Shown: positions 36,495-49,378 of the stretch, in pieces
Position numbering within the stretch: the stretch's first letter is position 1
Layout: each line of letters opens with the position of its first letter
Assembly: GCA_030272155.1 (NCBI GenBank)
Contig: CP126193.1
Coordinates: forward strand, 2,170,001 to 2,234,000
Length of the DNA: 64,000 nt
Origin: Tetradesmus obliquus
Taxonomy: Eukaryota; Chlorophyta; Chlorophyceae; Sphaeropleales; Scenedesmaceae
Direction of reading: 5' to 3'
Made by a program: the position numbers and the translations under genes
Notes under the pieces: model-generated
Databases searched by the model: none
Told to the model about the DNA's origin: nothing
What the model saw: the letters and a program-made list of their open reading frames with translations, nothing else

Positions 36495-37137
36495 GTGAGG
36501 CGTGGTGCTACCACAGCGAGCTGCGCCTGAGGCCACCTTCAATCAGGGCCAGAGGACAACAAGGGCATGAGCACACCTCGATGAATGCATCAGTGGTATG
36601 CTGCCAGTTTGTCGCACATCTGGGAAGCTTGCCACCAGACTACCACATGCATACAATGGCAGCCTGGAGGGGCACCGCACTAGGATCTCTTCGCGACGCA
36701 AGGCTGCACCGAACAAGAGCACACAAAGTTACTAGCACTCACAGAGACAGTGCGTCCAGCAGCACAGCCAGCACACCACCAAAGGCACTGCCAGAGCTGC
36801 CAGCCCCTTCCCCAGCAGCAGCAGCAGCAGCAGCAGCAGCCTGCTCCTCTTGTAGCCTCAGCAGAGCTGCTGCCACAAAATCAGACAGCCAAGAAGACCT
36901 CAGTGGGTGGCCAAGTGCTGCACAGGCTGCCAGCACTGCAGAGAGCTGACTCAGGCTGCAGCCTGGCACGTCAATGCATGCAACAAGTGCTGCTACAGCA
37001 GCAGGTGTGGTGCTGCCAAGGCGGCCGCTGCTGTACAGCACAGCTAGGCTCTGCAGGAGAGCTGCTATGTCTGTATCGGTGCTGCTGCTGCTGCTGCTGG
37101 CGGTGCTGCTGTCGCTGCCTTGTCCACCGGTACCAGA

Positions 37138-37186
<49 letters not shown>

Positions 37187-38424
37187 GTTGGCTGATTCAC
37201 CAGCTGCTGAAGCAGCAGTGATGACAGTTGTGGCAGGAGCTCATCACGTTTTAGCACAGCTGCACCACTGCTGCTGCTGCTGCCACCAGTAGTGGCTGCT
37301 GCTCTGCTGCTGCCGTTGCCAGCGATGTTGAGCACCACCACTGCTGGCCGCAATGCATCATCTTCAACGTCATTGCTGCTGCCACTGCTGCTGCTGCTGC
37401 TGCTGCTGCTTCGCTGCACAAGGTCTGCCAGTGCAGCTGCCAGTGTAGACAGATGTGACAGCTGCAGCCAGGGACCTGCTGCAGTCAGCGTGGCTGCCAG
37501 TGGGCCCCAGTGGCGGGCTGAGCCCGGCTGCTGCTCCAGCAATGCTGCTGCAGGCTGCATCTGCTGCGCCTGCTGCTGCTGCTGCTGCTGCTGTGGTTGC
37601 TGGCCTGCCTGCTGCAACTGCTCTTGCACATGCTGCTGCTGCTGCTGCTCAGCCCAAGCTGCCGCCACTTGCCAGGCATGCAGCGCCTGCAGTAAGGCAA
37701 AGATGCAGGTGGAAAGAAGGCGAGCATTCATGCTGAGCAGTGCACATGTGGCATGAGTTTGATCATGGCAACAGGCATAGGTAAAGGCTGCACAAAGACG
37801 GACGCATGCACTGCTGACTTCAAGAAGTGGCATCGAAGGCAATATGCACAACTCATATGTGTCGCCTATGTGTCGCCTCAAGAGGCGAAACCACTGTGGT
37901 TTTTATATGCAAGGCGTGCACAACCCACAACACCTGTTGACATCTGTTACAATATGTAAAATTCCAGTGCGCCAGAATGCGGCTGGCCTCACCTGCTGCT
38001 GCGCCAGCACCACCTGGGGGTCTGCTGCGCCCCAGGCAGCCCCCAGCCGTGGCAGGAAGCCGGGGAGGGACATGCCTGCCAGACGGGCACTGGTGCGCGG
38101 CACCAACACCTGCTGCTGCTGCTGCTGCTGCTGTTCGTCCGCAGTGTTGTTGATTGTGCTGTTGAGTGCTGCTGGCCTCTGCTGCTGTTGCTGCAGTGTG
38201 CTGCTGCTTTGCAGCCAGTCTGGGTCCAGGCTTAGCAGCACATGCGGCACTACATCAGGAGGGCCAAGCTGCTGCTGCTGCTGCTGGGTTGCTGTGATTG
38301 CTGCGCCTGCCTTCTTCTTGGCTGTTGCATGTGTGGCTGCTGCTACTGCGCGCAGCTGCGGCGGCCATTGCCGCATTGCAGGGCACTTGCTGCCTGCTGA
38401 TGCGCACACTTGCCGTGGCCGCAT
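34493..38424 (-). CDS. Poly-Gln helical-repeat protein, OPR/FASTK-like
   Basis: Five exons in phase give 941 residues: 38424-37993, 37686-36743, 36436-35576, 35284-35122, 34918-34493. Repeated helical hairpins are visible, for example LSQLSAVLAACAALGHPL..SW, AAQLHTLLTAAAQLSLQP and STPQLLLLVSDLLQQPPAFG, resembling octotricopeptide (PPPEW-type) or FAST-kinase-like repeats, which in green algae mostly bind organelle RNAs. They are broken up by long poly-Gln, poly-Ser and poly-Ala runs from CAG codons. The C-terminus is very basic (residues about 870-941, rich in KR and ending PPGTLKREF), which would suit nucleic-acid contact. The first exon may include an organelle targeting signal (MRPRQVCASAGSKCPAM...). 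The start is the first in-frame ATG; an upstream exon is possible. The family assignment is an inference from pattern only. Confidence 0.55.
35500..35571. repeat. Long AGC run inside an intron
   Basis: An almost pure AGC (CTG on the minus strand) run of about 70 bp sits immediately after the donor at 35575-35574 of the OPR-like gene. Unlike the neighbouring runs it is intronic, although it would read as poly-Ala if the intron were kept. Confidence 0.85.
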
Positions 38425-39017
38425 GGTGCTATGCAGCACCTACAAGTTGCAACAGCAGTGCGGTTCGCGTGTGAATGCAGCATGCACAAACACTGAGCAT
38501 ACACGCATGCCATGTGTACGTCACAGCTGGGCGGTGTCTAAGAGAAACCCCACCTGATGTGCGTTACTTGGACACGTGAACGGCATCTTTAAAGTATATT
38601 ATACTGTTTACTTGAACATCGGTCCAATCGCTGCAGGCCTCCACGTGCACCAGTGTGGTGCTCTGCTGCTGCTGCTGGTGCTGCTACTGCTGCTCCTAGT
38701 GCAGCAGCTGTTGCTGCGATATGAACCAAGTTAAGTGTTATGGTCGCCAAAGTAAATGATTTTGTTACTACCTGCAGCAACATCCCCGTAGTTTGCAATG
38801 ACGGAAAGAACCGTTGTCTGTGACACACGATGCCTACCCTACTTCGCAGAAGCAGCAAGCATTGCTATATTTAGCACAGTCACATTTACACTGTTATAAT
38901 ACCGTTCTAGAATTGTGATTGTACTGAGAACTGCCAGGCACTACACTCAGGAGCTCAGACACTGTTCTCTCAGCACAGCACTTTGCCCCTGCTAAACCTT
39001 GCTTCTGGCCCGTCTGC
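38425..39017. promoter_or_regulatory. Divergent promoter region between the OPR-like and mTERF-like genes
   Basis: 593 bp between two opposite start codons. A minus-strand frame of 90 codons at 38589-38858 has no recognisable domain. AT-rich patches such as AAAGTATATTATAC (38590-38604) could serve as core promoter, but nothing is decisive. Confidence 0.4.
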
Positions 39018-40413
39018 ATGCATCTGATAACCCGATCAGCACCAACTTGCAGCTGTGGCAGCAGGCATCGAGCTTTCACTGGCATCAGCCAAGCTGCCAG
39101 TTTGCGCCAGCACCAGCAGTGTCACCAGCTCCACAGATGCATCAGCAGCAGCGCTAGCAGCAGGCCTGAGGACTTCGGGTTCGATGATAGAACCCGCAAA
39201 GGCATCGAGGAGGCAGTGGAGGTGCTGACAGAGGCACAGGAGCTGGCGCAGCAGCAGACACTGGCAGAGCTGATGGGCTCCTGTGAGTGCTGCTGCTGCT
39301 GCTGCTGCTGCTGTTGCAGTGTGCGCACATGATGACGGTGTTGACGACGAAGTGTGTGACACCTTTGATGCTTGTTCAGGATAGGCTGTTGCTAAGAAAG
39401 GTTTTCCCAGGTGGGCTGTTGCCAGCAACTCAGGTTAACCCTTGCCATCACTGCCATGCTGCCATGCTGTCCGCTGATGCAACCTGCAGGGCAGGCAGAC
39501 AACAGCAGCAGCAGCAGCAGCAGCGGCAGCGATACAGCTGCAGCATCAGCAGCAGCGCAGCCATCTTCAACAGATGCCCTGCAAGCCTTCTGCAAGCCAT
39601 CTTCAACAGATGCCCTGCAAGCCTTCCTAATAGAGCAGGGCCTCTCGCAGCCTCAAGCAGGCCAGCTGCTCAAGGCGCTAACGTCGGACAGCAAGTATGC
39701 GGCATGCCTTAACACGCAGCGGCTCAATCAGAAGCTGGCTAGCTTGGGCAGGGTGCTGCCTGATGCAGCAGCAGCACAGCTGGTGCTGAGTGAGCCGGAG
39801 CTGCTGCTGACCAGCAGGTGGGTGGGAGTGAGAATTTCTGCCTGGCACAGTATACAATTGTCGACAGCTCCAGAAACCCGTGAAGCGGGAGGGTCTGCTG
39901 TTGCGGCTTGCAGGAAAGGCAAGGGTGCTAGCAAGTGACTCAGGTGTAGCAGTGGCTATTGAGCAGGACTGAACTTGTGGAGCTTTCAAGGGCGGCATGG
40001 GGTGTGGATGCAGTTGTGTATAACAGCTACAAGAAGGAATGATGGCTGCAAAACAGGGGCATGGAAGGCAGTGCTGCCTGATTCAGCAGCAGCAGCAGCA
40101 CAGCTGGTGCTGAGTGAGCCAGAGCTGCTGCTGGCCAGCAGGTGAAGGGGTTTTGGGGGAGGAGGGAGGGTGTGCTGCTGCGGCTCGTAGGTCGCATGGG
40201 GAAGAGTGCAAGCAAGGGGTGGAGATGCAGCAGCAGCTGCCACGACGGCGGGAGTGCGACGCAACACAGCATGTGGGGCCAATGTATCTGTTGCCAATGT
40301 ATGGTGATAGCATGTTGAACCCACAAGCCCAGCTGTGCCTCAGCCTGTGTGTACACGCTGTGCGCTGCAGCCATCAACCAGCTGCCTGCCTGCCTGCCTG
40401 CCTGCCTGGCTTG

Positions 40414-40445
<32 letters not shown>

Positions 40446-41881
40446 ACACTGCAGCAACCAGCTGGTCAGCAACCTGGTGTGCATGATCACAGCGCTGCCT
40501 GGGCGGGACGTGGTGGGCATGGTGCTGCGGGTGCCAAGGCTGCTGCTGGTGGACGACATGCCAGGTGAGGCTTGCAGATGTTGCAGAAACAAGCGGCATC
40601 AAAACACCATGTCGCTGTGCTTGTAAAATGCGGAGGCCTCAGGGTATCCTTGTACTGGCAGGCTCATTGTGGGTGTGGGGACTTGCACGAAGCTGCAGTA
40701 GTGGCAGGTGATCATAACACTGGTTGTCGGTGGTTGTCAAGTGCCATTGGCTCCACTTTTGCCTCTCTGCATGGGATGGGTGCCTTTTCATCTTTGCCTG
40801 ATACAAATGCCTCCAACATGCCAGCTGACTTTGCTATTTTTGCTGCCGCCTGTTGCTCTGCTGCTGCGCTTCCTGGTGTGTACTGCACCACCAGCGAGGC
40901 TGGAGCGCATAACCAAGAAGCTGATCGCTCTGCACCCATCTCATTCGCATACAGTGATAGCAGGTGCGCCAACAGCCTAGTGGTACTGAGGTTGGTGTGT
41001 GGTCGCAGCTTGATGCTGCTGCTCTGGTGGCTAGTGTTAAGACAGCGCCTTTACTTGCAAAGGCAGCGGAACTATGATCACTCCGCCACACTGGTGCAAA
41101 CTGCCAGCGGCTGTGTATTGCTTTGTGCATTGCTTGCATTCATCAGCCGCCTGCGTGCATCAGCCCAACAGCACGACGTACTTGGCCACATGCTATGCCA
41201 CATGCATGCATACGCCATAAAGGGAAGGCTCTTTCACATTACATGTGGTGCCATTGCCTCCTTTGCTGCCCCCGCAGGCATGAAGAGCACCCGCAGCTAT
41301 TGCTGCGCATGCGCTACTCTACCTTGGCCATCACAAAAACTGTGCTGCGTATGGTCCAACTTGTCTGTTGGCCTGCACGCATTCTAGAAGACAACCCGGT
41401 GCTGCTGCTGCGCATAGCCAGTCAATGCATGCCCCATTAGAACATCCATGCCACCTGCATTGCATCCTTGCCCTGCAGGCATCCTAGAAGAGAAGCCGGT
41501 GCTGCGGCTGCGCATGGACTACTACCTCAGTCTCCACAAATACACTGTGCTGCTTTGCCTTCTTCCGCGCAGGCATTCTGAAGGTGCTGCTGTTACGCAA
41601 GAACTATCACCTCAGCCGTAACATGATCTTTGCTGAAAGTGTGTTACGTTGCCTCACCACCTGCAGGCATCCTAGAAGAGAACCCGGTGCTGCTGCTGCG
41701 CATGGACTACTACCTAGGGGATGACATCATGCTGCTGGACCAGCTGCCCATGGAGATAGCCAACATGATGGTGCTCGGTGATGAATCAGGGCTGGGCCAC
41801 CTGTACAAGTACTGGAGGAACAAGCTGGGGGAGCCCTCGGGGGAGCAGGAGTGGCAGGAAGGGGGCAGCAGCGCCGCGTGA
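39018..41881 (+). CDS. mTERF-like organelle protein (short)
   Basis: Five exons in phase give 328 residues: 39018-39282, 39490-39817, 40455-40564, 40895-40963, 41667-41881. Residues 1-50 (MHLITRSAPTCSCGSRHRAF...) are basic and Ser/Cys/His-rich without acids, like an organelle transit peptide. The body has repeated helices with a PxLLL spacing (LVLSEPELLL, VLRVPRLLL, EENPVLLLR), the hallmark of mTERF repeats, which bind organelle DNA or RNA. It is short for the family, so some repeats may be lost or diverged. Exon 2 contains a direct repeat of about 27 bp (KPSSTDALQAF twice). A TGTAA at 42273 lies 392 bases after the stop. An alternative is another alpha-solenoid family. Confidence 0.6.
40074..40145 (+). 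repeat. Copy of mTERF-like exon 2 end
   Basis: CTGCCTGATTCAGCAGCAGC... GAGCTGCTGCTGGCCAGCAG repeats the end of the real exon (39759-39817), again followed by a donor (GTGAAG). Confidence 0.85.
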
Positions 41882-42200
41882 GAGTGAGTGAGGTGTTCAA
41901 TTGACTGGTGGTGCCTTGTGCCACAGAGTGTTGGGGCTGGGGCACCTGTACAAGTACTGGGCCGGCAAAGTAAAGCAGCCTGCTGGGGAGGGGCAGCCGC
42001 AGGAAGGGGCCCGGCAGCACTGTGTGAGAGTAAGTGAGGTGCTGAAACAACTGGTGGTGCCATGGTGCCACAGAGGGATGGTGCCACAGAGTGTTGGGCC
42101 TGAGGTGCTTGTTCAAGTATTAAAAGCCCAAGCTGGGGCAGCCACCAGGGGAGCAGGAGTGGCAGGAAGGGAACGGCAGCGCCGCGTAAGAGTCGTTTAC
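41270..42200 (+). repeat. Tandem copies of the mTERF-like last exon: five starts, three ends
   Basis: Starts resembling GCATCCTAGAAGAGAACCCG lie at 41278, about 41381, 41480, 41573 and 41667 (real), spacing about 95-105 bp; three of the upstream ones keep CAG acceptors. The end of the exon (GGGCTGGGGCACCTGTACAA to the stop) recurs at about 41933-42030 and, more diverged, 42093-42195, within the presumed 3' untranslated region. Confidence 0.85.
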
Positions 42201-42272
42201 AGTCTCTAGTAGTCAGGTTCAGTTGAGTGACTGGTGTGGTAGAGTGTGGATCGATATCTTGCTAGAAAAACG

Positions 42273-42277
42273 TGTAA
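42273..42277 (+). terminator. Candidate TGTAA polyadenylation signal of the mTERF-like gene
   Basis: TGTAA 392 bases after the stop. TGTAA is the usual signal in chlorophytes; no cleavage site can be confirmed from DNA. Confidence 0.4.
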
Positions 42278-42664
42278 TTGATTGACTGGTTGATTGGTTT
42301 AAGGTGCGGATTGTCGGTGGTTGGGGAGGAATTGTCAGCAGTGAGCTCTTATGCCTGGCATGTTGTGATGCAGAATGCAGCAGCGACCGCCGTGTGTGTT
42401 GCAGGCAGCGTGCAGAGAGCTGCTATCATTCAGATATCTGTGCTAAACCAGGCCTTCAAGTGCCTGGCGCATGCTACACCTGGCGGCTGGCGGGTGCGAG
42501 GCGACTGTGCACATGCTGAGCAACCGCAGCGCTGGCCAGCGCCGCTGCTCCTGAAATGATTTCAATGAGCTCATCAGATTAGATTGATTGTGACCTGAAG
42601 TGGTCCCGCCAAAGGCCACCACGGCAGGCCATGATGTCCAGTTGACTGTCGATACGCCCTGCAC

Positions 42665-42669
42665 TTACA
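42665..42669 (-). terminator. Candidate TGTAA polyadenylation signal of TTI1
   Basis: TTACA on the plus strand, 110 bases past the TTI1 stop in the direction of transcription. It leaves the convergent mTERF-like and TTI1 transcripts non-overlapping. Confidence 0.4.
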
Positions 42670-42778
42670 ACCACGCGCTGTACTGGCCGTATCTACGTGG
42701 ACGGTGGTCAACACATGTCTGAACGCATGCATGTGTCCAGCACTGAAGGACAAGCAAGCTGAAGTGCAATTGCCACCC

Positions 42779-44402
42779 TCATAGAGCCCTTGCAGACTGC
42801 AGCTCTAGCAGCTGCTGCTCTGCCCTAACATGCCACGCCACCGGCAGCTGCGCAACACGCGGCAGCAGCGCCGCCGCGCGCTTGCCACATGACACACCAT
42901 CGCTACTGCACAGCAGCCGCTGCATGCTGCTGGCCTCGCCTGCTGCATGTTTGGTGCTTGCACGTGGTAGCAGCTGCTGTAGCTTAGGCAAGGGCGGCGC
43001 TGCTGGCGTGTCTGGGGCCTGGCCTGCTGCTGTGCCTGCTGCAATCTCCCCACCCGCCTTGCACCTTACATCAGCTGCTGCTGCGCCTTCTCCTGCTGCT
43101 GGTGCTGCTGCTGACAGGGCTAGCAGCTGCTCTAGATCTTGGTAGCAGCTGCCCAAATCAAACAGCACCAGCCACACAGCATCTGCATCCACATGCCCTG
43201 CTGCCAGCAGCAGCTTTGCTGCAGCCTCCCGCAACGGCAGCACCCGACTGTCTGCTAGATATGGTGCAGCAAGCATGCATGTATCCCACAGCAGGGGCCC
43301 TTGCAGGGCAGGCGCTGCAGCAGCACTGCTGCAGATGCCTTGCAGGCATGCCAGTACTGCCACCTGCACACGCTGCAGCGTTGCAGGCGCTAGTGACTCA
43401 TCCTCCTGCAGCTGGCTACTGCTGCAGCTGTTGCTGCTTGTCAGGGCCTCATTCCAGTTGCTGCTGCTGCTGCTGCTCGTTGCAGCGGCTTCCAAGCTGC
43501 GTAGTGCTGTCTGCATGATGCCACCTTGCTGCTGCATGCTGCCTGAAGTACCGCCAAGCAGCTGCCGATCACTGCCAGGGCCCTGCCCAACTCCAAGCAG
43601 CGCAGCAGCAGACGCTGCACCGCCTGTCGTGGCTGCTGCTGCTGCAGCAGCAAGCGCGCTGGCCCCACCTTGTGGGCCCTGCTTTGCTAGCCGCATCAGC
43701 AGCGGCCAAGCCTCTTGTTTAAACCGCCTAGCCATAAACCTCCCTCCTGCAAGCCGCATCATGCTGCACATCAACGTGAGCCCCTGCTCCAGCAGTGCTA
43801 CGCTGCGCGTGTCCTGCAAGGCCGCAAGCAGCAGCGGCCAAGCAGCATGCACAGCAGGCAGCAGCTTCACAGGAGCAGGCCGAGCAGGCTTCATCGCAGC
43901 ATCTGGCTCACGAGCTAGCAGCTTTTCAAACAGCTTCTCTTCACTATCTAACGCCTCACTGGCTGCGGCTAGCGCATCGAGCGCTGCTGATAGCACGGAT
44001 GCGGCGAGCACAGCAGCGCGTAGGTTGCGCTGCAGCAGCAGCGGCGTTGCGGCTTCTGCTGCGGAGCTTGCCAGGCTGGCTGCACTGTATGCCCGCCGCC
44101 ACTGAAGATCAAGCTGCTCTAGCTGTAGCGCTGACAGCTGCAGCTTTAGCGTGTCTGGTAGCGGGGCTACACTGTCGAGGTTGGAGGATAAGCCTGCAGG
44201 AGCCCTGCCTGCGCTAGTTTGGCTCAAGCCAGCAGCAGCTGCTGCTGTGGCTTCCGCTGAGCTGCTCTGTTGCTGCCCATCTGCTGCTGTTGCGGCTGCT
44301 GCTGCTGCAGCACTGCCGTCTTTCTCTGCTGCCTGCCGATGCATGCGTCGCCTGAAGTATCGTGCTGCTGCTGAGTCCTCTGGAGTGCCAGCACGGCCAT
44401 CA

Positions 44403-44443
<41 letters not shown>

Positions 44444-45752
44444 ATCTTCTTCCAGATCACTGTCTTCCTCCGCCTTTTCAAACAGCCCTGCAGCTCGAGC
44501 AGCCTCAAGGCACTGCTGTGTCTGCTCCCGGAACGATGCTCGGCTGGCTGCAGCCTCTGCTGCTGCACCCGCTGCAACTGACTGCAGGATGTGCAGGAAA
44601 GGCAGCACGTAGCCAGGCTGCTGCTTGCGCGCAAGAATGGATAGGCCCTGCATGCAGTACAGCAACGGCACCAACGGCAGGGTGAGGCACATGTGCTGAG
44701 GTTGCACAGGGCAGTTGGTGTGCTGCTGCAGAGCCCATGCTGCAGGCATAACAGCAGCAGATCAACAGTTCTACCTAGTCATGCCGCCGAACTACTTTGC
44801 TGCTGCTTACATGTTCCGGCAGTCGCAAACACAGTCGGCAAAACTGCTGGTCAAAGCTGAGTCAAACATAACGCTCCCGACTCACGCTCAGGGCAGCCCT
44901 CAGTGGCTCCGCCAGCAGCGGCAGCAGCTGCGCAGCAACCCCCGCCTCCTGCAGCAGCGCAGCCAGCAGCTGCGGCGCACGAGGGTGCTGCTGCAAGCTG
45001 CGCAGCCGCTTGCACACCCCATCCACCACGTAATCTGCATTCTGACCGACCAGCTGCCCCAGCCCAAGGGGATAGCCGCAGTGCCTGCAGATGCTTGCGA
45101 GTGCTGTGCCTGCTGCAGCAGCAACCAGAGGGCAGGGGTCTGCGAGGCGCTCAAAGAGTGGCAGCAGCGCTCCTCGCAGCAGTTTGGTGTTGCTGCTGAA
45201 GCGGGTGCCTGCGCAGCGGGCGATGCTGCCGGTGCAGTCGATGAGGCAGCGCAGCAGCAGCGCATTTGCGCCTAGCACCTGCAGGGACAGGAGGAGGCAG
45301 CAGAGGGAGTCAGCGTCTTGGTGTTGTACTTTGTTATATGGAGCAGGCAGTGGCTTGCTAGAAGTTGTACCAGCTGGTGCAGGACATCAGCAGCAGTGCA
45401 GGTATGTCTGACACAACGTGTTATGCAAAATAAGACACACCGTAGGTGTCACCACATCGCAGCATGATTGAGCCGCACAACATCTCTGCAGGTGTCCATG
45501 GGCTTCAACGGGACCACAGCTGGCCAGACTATAATGAGCCTGCTTTGCTCACCTGAGCTGGCAGCTGCTGCCTGCTAGCTGGATCAGCAGCAACAGCAGC
45601 AGCAGCAGCAGCATCTGCTGCTGCCCCAGCCTGGCTGGTGGGCAAGCCCCACAGCCTGGGCTGTGTAGCAGCAGACAGCACCTGCAGCAGCACTGCCTCA
45701 AACCCGCTGTCACTCTGCAGCACCTGCTGCTGCTGCTGCAGATCGCCAGGTG

Positions 45753-45784
<32 letters not shown>

Positions 45785-46676
45785 ATGGGTGCCTGCCAGG
45801 CTTCAGATGCCCCGAACAAAACCTCAGTCAGCACCACTGCTGCAACAGCAGCCTGGCACTGCCACTCCCCGGCGGCTGGAGTAACACAACCCAGCCGCTT
45901 TGCGCCTGCTGGTGATGCTGGTGTTGAGCCGTGCTGCTGCTGCTTGTGGGGTGATGCTGCTGCTGCCAACTGCTCTAGCAGATCATCTACCAGCAGCTTC
46001 AGGGCGTTGCTGTCTCCTGCAACCACCAGCAGCACAGAGCTGCACGGTCAGGGCTGCTAGATTTGAAACACAGTAACAGTTGCCTTCGACACCAAGCACT
46101 TCCACTTGAGGTGGCTTGTCCAGGCAGTTGTTTTGCACTCCAACCGGCACACCAGGCGTCTCAAGGTGTCGGATACAGATGGTCAACCCTACAGCAGCAC
46201 CTCCTTCTTCTGACTTGACTTGCGCTCATCGCAGCGCACAACTTGCTCACAGTTTCTTTTACTTGAACTGGCACAGCAGGCACCTAACCACGGCGGATGC
46301 AAGCGATGGATCCTACAGCAGCACCTTGATCACCTGGATTGATAAAACCTATCGCAGCGCGCAATCAGCTCACAGGATCAAGAACTGATAAGACCTGCAC
46401 AATCAGCATCCTCCCCCACCTGTGCCTGCAGCAGGCTGCAGCTGTGCATCTGCCAGGCGTGCTGCTCTCCCCAGTGCCCTTGCCAGCCCTGCTGCAGCCT
46501 TGTAGCTGTCCAAGCTGCTCAGGTACTGCAGCGACAGCGGCATGCGCGGCAGCAGCGGATGCCCTGCTGCCGCCCTGAGCTTCGCAGTACCTGCTGCTGC
46601 TGCTGCTGCTGCTGTTGGTGAGGTACCAGCAGTGCCTGCAGGAATGTGTGAGGCTGCTGGCTGTTCACTGCTGCCG

Positions 46677-46711
<35 letters not shown>

Positions 46712-47995
46712 GACCTCCCCGCCTGCAAAACCGGCCTGTGCCCGCAGCAGCAGCGCCGCACTGCTGGGGTCCATTTGGAAGGTCTGCAGCAGTGCATTGC
46801 TGATGTGGCGCAGCGTGGATGGCTTGCTGAAGATGCTGGCAGACACCAGCGGTGGTGCTGCAGCAGCAGGGGTGATCAGAGAAGTGCAGCAGGCAGGCAG
46901 ATGTGAGAAAATGGCTTGCTGAAGATGCTGGCGGAGACCAGCGGTGGCCCTGCAGCAGCAGGGATGATCAGAGAAGTGCAGCAGGCAGCAGATGTGAGAA
47001 ATGGCTTGCTGAAGATGCTGGCGGAAACCAGGGGCAGTCCTGAAGCACCAAAGGCAGGCAGAATTGCGGCAGGCAGGCACATGTAGGGAAATCGAAATGT
47101 GAGAAATGGCTTGCTGAAGATGCTGGCGGACACCAGCAGTGGTCCTGCAGCAGCAGGCGTGCCGTCAGCCACATCATGTACACGTGAGACACAACCCAGG
47201 TGGCACAAGCAAGGTGATGCACCGAAGCAGCAGGCATGTCCAAGGTGTGGCACCAGGTGGGCAGCAGGTGAGGAGTTCTTTGGTTTACTGTTAATGCTGC
47301 TGTGAGTGATCATCGTGGTGCTTTTAATTGTTCAAGGTGGAAAACAATTGACACTGCAGATGCTTGCGCAGTTGGTGATGTACAGCACATGCAGCCCAAA
47401 CCAAAGACACGTCAGCACCACACCCGCTACAACAGCCCACCTGTGCACAGCACTGCAGCAGCAGCGCGCTTGGCAGCAGCAGCACCAGTCGCCTCCCCTC
47501 GCCTCACAGCAGCAGGCAGCTCCACATACAGCTGCACCAGCAGCTCGCCACCCAACACACTCCCAGCCAGCACACTACTGCTGCTGCTGCTGCTGCTGGT
47601 GGTTTTGTTGCTGTCTAGATCTAGCCGCATACCAGCAGCCATTGCAGCTGCCAAGCTATCTGCAAGGCCGTCAGCCGCAGCACTGCTGCTGCTGCTGCTG
47701 CCAGATGGCATGCCTTGCAGTGCTGCAACTGCCACCTGTGACACCTGCTGGTAGTCATCATTTGCTAGGGTTAGTAGTATCTCAATCAGCGCCTGCCTGC
47801 TGCTGCTCAGCGCCCTGCTGGCACCATCCAGCAGCTGAGCAGCAGAATCAGCAAGCGCTGCTCGCACAGCTGGCTGGGGATGGCTCAGCAGCCGCGGCAG
47901 CGTCATTGCTAGCAGCGCCTGCACCTTGCTGCTGCTGGCTGCTAGCCAGGCTGCATCCTGCTGCACTGTGAAGTCGGTAGCCGGGCCTGCAGAGC

Positions 47996-48027
<32 letters not shown>

Positions 48028-49338
48028 GGTGGCTTTGGAGTGAGGCTGCTGCTGCCGTTTGCTAGGTCTGATTGTGCGGAGCAGCTCACTTGCTGGCTGC
48101 TGCTGCTGCTGCTGCTGCTGGTAGCCTGTAGAGACAGCTGCTGCAGCAGTGCTAGGGCATCTGCTGGGCTGGACACATTGACGCTGCTGCTGATGCTGCT
48201 GCTTGCAAGTGCCAGCACCCCTTGGTTCTGCTGCTGCTGGGAATCTGGTATGTGCTGCACTGCTGCATCACCTAGTGTCATGATTACGGCTTGCGTCATC
48301 ACCTGCAGGATGAGGGCAGTGCTGCTGCTGCTGGAAGCTGCACCAGTGACAGGCACCCCTGCTGCTGGCGGCACTGCAGAGCGGCAAGACAGACCAGACA
48401 GATGCATCAACCATCACCACATTGGGTGTGCTGCACTGCACCAATGTTGGCAGAGCTAGACCGAATGAGTGCACTAAAAGCCGCAAAGTTGATGTACACT
48501 ATGTGCAGTACAGCGGCACTAGGCAACTGGCTCACAGCCAACAGCAGACACAAGCACGCTGCAGGATGCTGCAGAGTGTTGGTCAGGCACCACATCACAG
48601 AAAAAAAAACTCATGCAAATTAGCCGCTGCTGATGATCATATGCACGAGAGATCACCCACCTGCTACCAGCAGCTGCTTGGCCGGCCCACTAACTAAGCC
48701 AGGAAGGAAGAAGGACCACAATGTAGACAACTCAACAACATGCATCAATGCTAATCAACCAATCACTCACCTGCAGCCAGCGGCTGCTCAGCCGGCCCAC
48801 TGGCCAGCCCAGGCAGGCGAGGACCCACAAAGTAGACAAAAGCAGAAACACACTTTGCTGCTAACAGAAGATCACCCACCTGCAGCTAGCAGCTGCTTAG
48901 CCAGCCCAGAGGCCAGTTCAAGCAGGAACAAGGACAATGTAGAGACCTCAAAAACATGCATCAATGCTGCACAAATGTCTGCACTCCACCTGCAGTCAGC
49001 CGCTGTTTAGCCAGCCCAGAAGCCAGCCCTGGTAGGAAGGAGGAAGGACCATAGTGTGTCACAAATCCATTGGAAACACACATCGCTGCCTACGACAGAT
49101 CACCCACCTGCAGCCAGCAGCTGCTTAGCCAGCCCACTAGCCAGCCCTGGCAGGAAGAAGGCCAGCCGGGGCCCACCCCCCACAGCACCCACCACTGCCT
49201 GCAGCGCCAGCAGCGCAGCGTGCCGCAGCGCTTTGCTGCCCTTGCCTGCTGCCGCCACTTCCTGATCTGCTGCTGCCAGGCAGCTGCTGATGAGCATGCC
49301 TGACAGCGGCGCTGTGGAGGGCTGCTGCAGAACAGCCG

Positions 49339-49378
<40 letters not shown>

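Noticed and set aside
43275-44105. 276-codon plus-strand frame
   Set aside because: Antisense shadow of the long TTI1 last exon.
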